A stretch of 27,445 nt of DNA from an uncultured Chloracidobacterium sp. (lineage in GTDB: Bacteria > Acidobacteriota > Blastocatellia > Pyrinomonadales > Pyrinomonadaceae). The position numbers and the translations under genes were made by a program. Position 1 is the first letter of the stretch; each line of letters opens with the position of its first letter. The notes under the pieces are model-generated. The model searched no databases and was not told the DNA's origin. It saw nothing but the letters and a program-made list of their open reading frames with translations. The DNA lies in NCBI GenBank assembly GCA_937941715.1, contig CALDGX010000201.1, forward strand, positions 1-27,445, read 5' to 3'. Shown piece by piece: positions 22,230 to 27,445 of the stretch.

Positions 22230-24491
22230 ATGAAGTTCAAAGGCTTTGTCGCCATTTCGATCGCCGCATTTTTAGGTTTTTTTTCAGTCGTTTCGACGTC
22301 TGCCCAGGGCGTTGTGATACCGATAGTTTGTGATATTCGCCCCTGCCGGCCAATTCCGAGGCCGATGCCGCAGCCGCTGCCAAACGCCCTTCCCGTCAAA
22401 TCGATCGAACTCGATACCAAGATCAACGGCCAGGTCGCCACGACGCATGTGGTGCAGATATTTCGAAACGACACGCAATACACGCTGGAAGGAACGTATT
22501 TTTTTCCGATCCCCGAGACGGCATCCGTTGTTGAGTTTGCGATATGGGAAAACGGCAAGAAACTGGTCGGCGAGGTCCGCTCACGCGAAGAAGCTCGGAG
22601 GATCTATGACGAGATCGTCAGACGTCAACGCGACCCCGGTTTGTTGGAGTATGCCGGCAAAAACCTCTTTCAAGCTTCTATCTTTCCGATCCCGCCCAAT
22701 TCGGACAAGAAACTCGAACTGACCTATTCCGAAGTATTAAAGGCCGAGTCGGGAACGGTCTCTTATCGATATCCGTTGGGCACCGGCCGAAACGTTTGGG
22801 CGAATCGAATTCCGCTGCCAATGGAGGACGGCATTTATCGACCGCAGGCCGGACAGGCGGCTCAGCGATTTGGTACGGTTTCGGGCAAGGTCGAGATCGT
22901 CGGCAAAGAAGCCCTGCGCAATATCTATTCACCGTCGCACCTGATCGACGTCAAGCGAAAGGGCGAAACCGCAGCTTCGGTGTCATTCGAGACGAAGGGC
23001 AACGACGCTGACTTTCAGTTGTTTTTCGGGCTGTCCAACAATGATTTTGGAATGTCGCTGGTTACCTATCGAGAGCCCGGCAAGGACGGATATTTCCTCC
23101 TGATGCTGTCGCCTAAAGACGAACTAACCGATCGCGAACTGGTCAACAAGGACATTGTTTTTGTTCTCGATACATCGGGCTCGATGGCGGACGAAGGAAA
23201 GATGGACAAGGCCCGCAAGGCCTTGCTGTTCGGAGTTCGGACACTGCGAGATGGCGATCGGTTCAATATCGTCAATTTTGCCGGCGAAGAACATCTGATG
23301 GAACGCGGCCTGATCGCGGCAAACTCGCAGGGCCGGAAGCGTGCCGAGGAATTTATCGAACGTCTAAGTCCGAGCGGCGGCACGAATATCAACGATTCGC
23401 TTATCGCGTCACTGAAGCTGTTTGAAAAGGGCGAAAGGCCGAGGATGCTTGTTTTCATGACAGACGGCCTGCCGACCGTCGGCGAAACAAACGTAGAAAA
23501 GATCATCTCAAACCTCAAGGGATCCAAAAATGTCGATGTCCGGATATTTCCATTCGGTTTCGGCTATGACGTAAATACGACGCTGCTCGACCGGATCGGA
23601 ACCGAAAATTCGGGCATCTCGGATTATGTACAGCCTAAAGAGGATCTCGAGGTCAAGGTCTCGAACTTTTTCTCGCGGGTAAGTTCGCCGGTTTTGTCGG
23701 ATCTCGAACTCGATTTTGGCCCGCTTCTAACGGAATATACTTATCCGCGAAAACTGTCCGATCTATTCCGCGGCGGCCAGATGACCATTGTCGGGCGGTA
23801 TAGGAACTCGAATGACCTCAAGAACATCACGCTTAGGTTGACGGGAAAAACCGGCAGGGAAACCAAGACGTTCAACTACGCCGGCCTCGATTTTCCGTAC
23901 CGGGACGATGAAAACAATTTCTTGCCGCGATTGTGGGCGAGCCGTCGTGTCGGTTGGCTGCTCGAACAGATACGGGCGAACGGCGAGACAAAAGAGACCA
24001 AGGACGAAGTAGTCGAACTCGGTACGCGGTACGGACTCGTGACACCGTACACGTCATATCTCGCAACTGACGGGTCGGTCTCCAACATTCGGCAGGGAAT
24101 GTCGATGGACGCGGTCCGGGCTCTGCCGGCGGCCAAGGCGATAAAAGAAAAGAGCGGTGCCGGAGCGGTCCAGTTGAGTGTCCAACAAAACACGATGCAG
24201 TCGAACACCATTGCCGTTGCCGACGAGAAGAAAGACGCAAGTGAACAGATCCTGATCGCAAACACGATCAACAATCAATTTGTCGCCAACAAGAACTTTA
24301 CCAGTCAAAACCGCGTTTGGGTCGATTCCGACTATTCCGAAACAGCGGGATTGCCGGAAGTGACGGTCAAGTTTGCCAGCGATGAGTATTTTCGCTTGGT
24401 GGCGGCAGAAACCGGTCTTGCGCCGTACCTGTCCCTCGGTGAGCAGGTAGTGGTTGTTTGGAAAGGCAAGGTATACCGCGTCACCAAATGA
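22230..24491 (+). CDS. secreted VIT + von Willebrand A domain protein
   Basis: This 753-residue protein follows a signal peptide (residues 1-25, STSAQ). A VIT domain spans about 45-165, with the characteristic ATTHVVQIFRNDTQYTLEGT and YFFPIPETASV. The VWA domain begins near 308 with IVFVLDTSGSMADEGKM; the MIDAS motif DxSxS uses Asp314, Ser316 and Ser318, and SGGTNIND and FMTDGLPT supply further metal-site residues. A C-terminal region of about 200 residues has no recognised domain. VIT-VWA proteins relate to inter-alpha-trypsin inhibitor heavy chains. In bacteria their role is unclear and probably adhesive or in envelope assembly. GGAGG 6 nt before ATG 22230 decides the start over an upstream TTG. 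A large hairpin follows the gene. Confidence 0.92.
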   Translation: MKFKGFVAISIAAFLGFFSVVSTSAQGVVIPIVCDIRPCRPIPRPMPQPLPNALPVKSIELDTKINGQVATTHVVQIFRNDTQYTLEGTYFFPIPETASVVEFAIWENGKKLVGEVRSREEARRIYDEIVRRQRDPGLLEYAGKNLFQASIFPIPPNSDKKLELTYSEVLKAESGTVSYRYPLGTGRNVWANRIPLPMEDGIYRPQAGQAAQRFGTVSGKVEIVGKEALRNIYSPSHLIDVKRKGETAASVSFETKGNDADFQLFFGLSNNDFGMSLVTYREPGKDGYFLLMLSPKDELTDRELVNKDIVFVLDTSGSMADEGKMDKARKALLFGVRTLRDGDRFNIVNFAGEEHLMERGLIAANSQGRKRAEEFIERLSPSGGTNINDSLIASLKLFEKGERPRMLVFMTDGLPTVGETNVEKIISNLKGSKNVDVRIFPFGFGYDVNTTLLDRIGTENSGISDYVQPKEDLEVKVSNFFSRVSSPVLSDLELDFGPLLTEYTYPRKLSDLFRGGQMTIVGRYRNSNDLKNITLRLTGKTGRETKTFNYAGLDFPYRDDENNFLPRLWASRRVGWLLEQIRANGETKETKDEVVELGTRYGLVTPYTSYLATDGSVSNIRQGMSMDAVRALPAAKAIKEKSGAGAVQLSVQQNTMQSNTIAVADEKKDASEQILIANTINNQFVANKNFTSQNRVWVDSDYSETAGLPEVTVKFASDEYFRLVAAETGLAPYLSLGEQVVVVWKGKVYRVTK

Positions 24492-24521
24492 CGAATCCGG
24501 TAAACGCGGGCCTGAGATAAG

Positions 24522-24597
24522 GCATCCGAAAAGGTGATTTTGATTCGTGGAAAGGGTATCCTGTGAATTCTGATCACCTTTTCGTGTGTCCGGATGC
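24522..24597. promoter_or_regulatory. long stem-loop between the VIT-VWA and YCF48-type genes
   Basis: CGAAAAGGTGAT (24527-24538) is exactly complementary to ATCACCTTTTCG (24573-24584). An outer arm GCATC (24522-24526) can pair with GATGC (24593-24597) across an asymmetric bulge. The 34-nt loop holds a further small AGG-GTAT-CCT hairpin. It starts 30 nt after the VIT-VWA stop, so it may act as a terminator or RNA-stabilising element. It ends 37 nt before the next start. Confidence 0.65.
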
Positions 24598-24634
24598 GGC
24601 ATAATGCCGGTCTTGGCCGCGGAAGGTCTCCATT

Positions 24635-25621
24635 TTGGCGTACTTGGGGGATAGCAGATTGTCGAGAATTTTGATCACTTTATTGCTGGTATGTGTTAGC
24701 GGCCTTTCGGCCGCGGCGCAAGGCGGTTGGGCTTCGAGATCCGTTTCGGAAAAGGTTGATCTTGTCGCCGTATATTTCACGTCCGCGACACGAGGATTTG
24801 TCGCCGGCGATGCCGGATATCTGGCATCAACATCGGACGGCGGTAAGACCTGGAACAAATATCCGCTAAACACTCCTGACGACATCAACGAGATCTATTT
24901 TCGCAATGACGACAACGGATACCTCGTGGCGGGCAGAAAACTGTTCATAACCAAGGACGGCGGCCGGACATGGCAGGAAACGCGGATATTTCGTTCCGGC
25001 GATTTTCCGACCGGCACACCGGAATTTTTGAGTATCCGGTTTGCCGATAAAAAGCGAGGCGTCGTTGTCGGGTCGATCCTGAACTCAAAAGGCGACGTGA
25101 TCGATTCGCTTGCAATGAAGACCGAGGATGCCGGTGACACATGGCAGCGGATCCGCGTACCGTCAAAGAAAGAGCTTATTCATCTCGATTTCAACGGCAG
25201 TTCTCACGGCTGGATCGTCGGCGACGACGGCGTTATCTTTGCGACCACCGACGGCGGTGCCACATGGCGGGCGCAGTCGTCCGGAACCGACATGCCGCTT
25301 TATAACGTTGATTTTCGCGACGATTACGAAGGTTACATCGTCGGCAAATCCGGCACCATTCTCAGGACCGAAAATGGAGGGGCAACCTGGCAGCGGGTCG
25401 TGACCAATTTTAAGGACACGCTTTTGCGGGTCGATTTTGCCGATGACAAAAATGGTTGGATAGTCGGTTACGGCGGCACCATCCTGCGGTCTTCAGATCG
25501 AGGCCGGACATGGGTAAGGCAGGAAAGCACCACCCGGGCACATCTCTACGGGCTCTATATGACGAAGAAATACGGATGCGCAGTCGGGGCTGGCGGCACC
25601 ATCGTCGAATTTCTTCGATAG
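24635..25621 (+). CDS. secreted YCF48/BNR-repeat beta-propeller protein
   Basis: This 328-residue protein starts at TTG, with GGAAGG 8 nt upstream; a second TTG at 24659 behind GGGGG is an alternative start. The signal peptide ends near SAAAQ (residue 29). Six Asp-box/BNR-type units follow: SDGGKTW, KDGGRTW, EDAGDTW, TDGGATW, ENGGATW and SDRGRTW, each before a short helix-less stretch with GxxVG. This is the pattern of plant and cyanobacterial HCF136/YCF48 (photosystem II assembly) and of many non-photosynthetic secreted propellers. Here it probably binds a protein or glycan outside the cytoplasm; a photosynthetic role should not be inferred. Confidence 0.88.
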   Translation: MAYLGDSRLSRILITLLLVCVSGLSAAAQGGWASRSVSEKVDLVAVYFTSATRGFVAGDAGYLASTSDGGKTWNKYPLNTPDDINEIYFRNDDNGYLVAGRKLFITKDGGRTWQETRIFRSGDFPTGTPEFLSIRFADKKRGVVVGSILNSKGDVIDSLAMKTEDAGDTWQRIRVPSKKELIHLDFNGSSHGWIVGDDGVIFATTDGGATWRAQSSGTDMPLYNVDFRDDYEGYIVGKSGTILRTENGGATWQRVVTNFKDTLLRVDFADDKNGWIVGYGGTILRSSDRGRTWVRQESTTRAHLYGLYMTKKYGCAVGAGGTIVEFLR

Positions 25622-25656
25622 AAATCAAAAAAATAAATCTCGGAATAGCTTTTGCA

Positions 25657-25675
25657 GATTAACAGAATGTTAATC
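25657..25675. promoter_or_regulatory. inverted repeat overlapping the TonB-receptor promoter
   Basis: GATTAAC (25657-25663) and GTTAATC (25669-25675) are perfect inverted copies with a 5-nt spacer. TTAACA (25659-25664) could be a -35 element (5 of 6) with TATCGT (25682-25687) as a -10 (4 of 6) at 17 nt spacing. The repeat covers the -35, which is where a dimeric repressor or activator would bind. Confidence 0.5.
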
Positions 25676-25710
25676 CTGTGGTATCGTACCTCTAAATTTC
25701 AGCACGACCG

Positions 25711-25726
25711 CCCGACCTTCGTCGGG
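25711..25726 (+). promoter_or_regulatory. 5'-UTR hairpin upstream of the TonB-dependent receptor
   Basis: CCCGAC (25711-25716) and GTCGGG (25721-25726) form a 6-bp stem with a CTTC loop, 38 nt before the receptor's start codon. No T tract follows, so it is more likely an mRNA 5'-end structure than a terminator. Confidence 0.5.
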
Positions 25727-25764
25727 TAAAACAATTAAATTCGCTGCCTTTTGGAGGACAAATG

Positions 25765-27445
25765 ATGAGAGCAAATCGGCTTTTCCGCAATGTCGGGATC
25801 ATAGCGTCGTTCGCGTTATTTTCGCTGACGGCATTCGCTCAGGGTACGACCTCGCGTATCACAGGTGTGGTCGCGGACACGTCGGGTGCGGCAGTCGCCG
25901 GAGCCACGGTGACGATCAAGCGCCAGGGTACCGGCACTTCGTTCACGACACAGACCAACGACAACGGCGCTTACGTTTTTGACTTGATCCAGCCGGGTAC
26001 ATACGACGTTACGATCGAGAAATCGGGCTTTAAGAAGTTTGTCTCGACCGGTAACATCGCCTTGATCAACCAGCCTTCGACCATTAACGTGGCACTCGAG
26101 GTCGGCGACGTCTCGGCGACTGTGACCGTGACCGGGACGGCCGAAGTGGTTCAGACAAGCACGTCCGGAAATATTGGCAGCACGGTCGAACAGCGTACGC
26201 TTGAAAGCCTCCCCATCGTCGGTGCCCGCGGCCGCAATCCGCTGGATCTGCTCAACTTTCAGCCCGGCGTCGTGTTTGGCGGAAACACCGGCGGCGCCGT
26301 CAACGTCCACGGTTCGCGTGACCGTGCATTCAACTTCACTCTCGACGGGATCGATATCAACGAATCCAGTGCGGGCGGTTCAAATTTCACGCCTCTTCGC
26401 CCGAATCCCGATTCGGTGCAGGAGTTTCAGATCGTAACGAGTAACTTCACGGCAGAACTGGGCCGCAGCAGCGGCGCGCAGGTCACACTTGTGACCCGCT
26501 CGGGCACGAATGAGTTTCACGGTAATCTTTTCGATTATTACCAGACCCCGCGATTCAACGCGAAGTCCTACCCGATAACGATCGCCGGCCTGCCGAAGGA
26601 GCAGTTCGTCCAGCATATTTACGGCGGCAGCTTGGGCGGCCCGATGCCGACGTTCGGCCTGGGTCATGAAACGTCGTTCAAGAGCTTGCTCAAAGACCGA
26701 TTGTTCTTCTTCTTCAACCTGCAAAAACTGGCGGCCTATGATACCGCTCTGGTAACGAGATCGGTTTATACCTCGACGGCCCGTGCCGGATTGTTCCGCT
26801 ATGTCGTCGGACGTGCCAATGCACCCGCAGGTTCGGCAACGGCGGCCGTGGACGGAGCGGGAAATCCGGTACTGCCGGCCTGTACAGGAACTCCGCCGAC
26901 CAATAGCCCGTGTATCTCGAGCTACAACATCGCGACAACGGCTCCGGTGTCGATCGATCCGGTGTTGGCCGCGTACATCAATGCGATGCCGCTGCCGAAT
27001 AACTTTACGACCGGCGACGGACTCAATACCGCGGGATTCAATTTTGCATCGCCGCAGCGTGAACGTCAGTACGATCTGACGACCAAATTTGACTTCAAAC
27101 TTGACGATCAAAATGCCTTCTACGTCCGCTGGGCAATGGGCAGCCAGACTAGTCTTGGCGACTCCGGTAATGGCGGCAGGCCGATCTTTCCGACCTCGCC
27201 GAACTTCGTCGATACCGGCCGTACCCCCAAGAACCTTGCTATCAACTGGCGTTGGTCACCGACCGCCAGGTTTACCAACGAAGTGGTGTTTGGTTACAGC
27301 CGCTTCGGATTCAAATTTGAGACGCCGACGCCTGATCCGTTGCTGCCGTTCGCATTCATTAATACGGCGACGCCTAACACGAATTTCTCATACAACGCGC
27401 GATTCCTGCGGACGTGGCAGTTTGTTGACAACATCACGTTCGACT
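25765..27445 (+). CDS. TonB-dependent receptor, OAR-like, with N-terminal carboxypeptidase-regulatory-like domain (3' end missing)
   Basis: The frame stays open to the right edge and shows the first 560 residues; members of this group are usually around 1000 residues or longer. The signal peptide ends near AFAQ (residue 28). Residues about 30-115 form a CarboxypepD-regulatory-like beta domain: TGVVADTSGAAVAGATVTI, NGAYVFDLIQPGTYDVTI and GFKKF. The plug domain (about 120-235) contains HGSRDRAFNFTLDGIDINE and VTRSGTNEFHG. The beginning of the outer-membrane barrel follows. Such receptors import large or glycan-type substrates using TonB energy and are numerous in Acidobacteriota. GGAGG at 25753-25757 lies 7 nt before ATG 25765; the adjoining ATG 25762 is the alternative. 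An inverted repeat and a hairpin sit in its upstream region. Confidence 0.9.
   Translation, partial: MRANRLFRNVGIIASFALFSLTAFAQGTTSRITGVVADTSGAAVAGATVTIKRQGTGTSFTTQTNDNGAYVFDLIQPGTYDVTIEKSGFKKFVSTGNIALINQPSTINVALEVGDVSATVTVTGTAEVVQTSTSGNIGSTVEQRTLESLPIVGARGRNPLDLLNFQPGVVFGGNTGGAVNVHGSRDRAFNFTLDGIDINESSAGGSNFTPLRPNPDSVQEFQIVTSNFTAELGRSSGAQVTLVTRSGTNEFHGNLFDYYQTPRFNAKSYPITIAGLPKEQFVQHIYGGSLGGPMPTFGLGHETSFKSLLKDRLFFFFNLQKLAAYDTALVTRSVYTSTARAGLFRYVVGRANAPAGSATAAVDGAGNPVLPACTGTPPTNSPCISSYNIATTAPVSIDPVLAAYINAMPLPNNFTTGDGLNTAGFNFASPQRERQYDLTTKFDFKLDDQNAFYVRWAMGSQTSLGDSGNGGRPIFPTSPNFVDTGRTPKNLAINWRWSPTARFTNEVVFGYSRFGFKFETPTPDPLLPFAFINTATPNTNFSYNARFLRTWQFVDNITFD

Noticed and set aside
24635..25621. 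Photosystem assembly role for the YCF48-type protein
   Set aside because: No photosynthesis genes are visible, and YCF48/BNR repeats are common in non-photosynthetic secreted proteins.
25816..27111. Minus-strand open frames of 164 and 243 codons
   Set aside because: Both are antisense to the TonB-dependent receptor, whose domains are clear. Their products are low-complexity Arg/Gly/Asp-rich.
1..27445. CRISPR array, tRNA, rRNA or transposase genes
   Set aside because: I looked for regularly spaced repeats, cloverleaf-like sequences and transposase motifs and saw none. A proper search with tRNAscan-SE and ISfinder was not possible here.

Overview
The window looks like chromosomal DNA of an Acidobacteriota member, most likely class Blastocatellia (Pyrinomonadaceae-like). 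This assignment is inference. It rests on a large TonB-dependent receptor with an N-terminal carboxypeptidase-regulatory-like domain, the run ABC exporter / yicC / gmk / rpoZ, VIT-VWA and YCF48-type secreted proteins, an OmpA-type protein, and many signal peptides ending in A-x-A/G-Q. Most of the window is GC-rich: 37 of 60 bases on the line starting at 13921. LEFT, about 100-7370: a clearly AT-richer block (23 of 60 bases G+C on each of the lines starting 4741 and 6001), with all genes on the + strand and closely spaced. It encodes a large secreted protein of unknown function with a Pro/Thr tail, a secreted ComEC-type metallo-beta-lactamase-fold hydrolase, a secreted M15 (VanY-like) peptidase, a secreted M14/AstE-like zinc hydrolase, a lysozyme-like protein without a signal peptide, a tiny 59-residue ORF that overlaps its neighbours on both sides, and an Apea-like HEPN protein. 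Three of these are predicted to act on peptidoglycan or similar polymers, and the last gene is of a kind often found in defence or toxin loci. This block is the best candidate in the window for an undescribed functional unit. MIDDLE, about 7370-12914: a rearranged stretch. It holds an unknown 208-residue protein, an intact class I methyltransferase and a 3' remnant of a DUF3142-like gene, then a bacterial iodotyrosine-deiodinase-like nitroreductase. Next come a truncated second copy of the methyltransferase (about 91% identical over about 230 nt), a CocE-type hydrolase, and the intact DUF3142-like lipoprotein. The pattern points to an old segmental duplication of a methyltransferase/DUF3142 block followed by loss in each copy. 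RIGHT, 13027-27445: housekeeping and envelope genes. These are ETF-ubiquinone oxidoreductase; a minus-strand operon (MsbA-like exporter, yicC, gmk, rpoZ); a divergent OmpA-family coiled-coil protein with a good sigma70-type promoter overlapping the exporter's start codon; an orphan ABC ATPase whose helical subdomain seems to be missing; a coupled pair encoding a small hydrophobic protein and a secreted coiled-coil protein; a VIT+VWA protein; a YCF48/BNR-repeat protein; and the 5' part of a TonB-dependent receptor that runs off the right edge. No gene-free stretch exceeds 300 bases. The longer gaps (7368-7503, 8890-9091, 9761-9948, 12915-13026, 22099-22229, 24492-24634, 25622-25764) are described where they hold something. 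In 9761-9948 I see only the start of the direct repeat, and in 22099-22229 nothing beyond a ribosome binding site. No tRNA, rRNA, CRISPR array, transposase or integrase was recognised.
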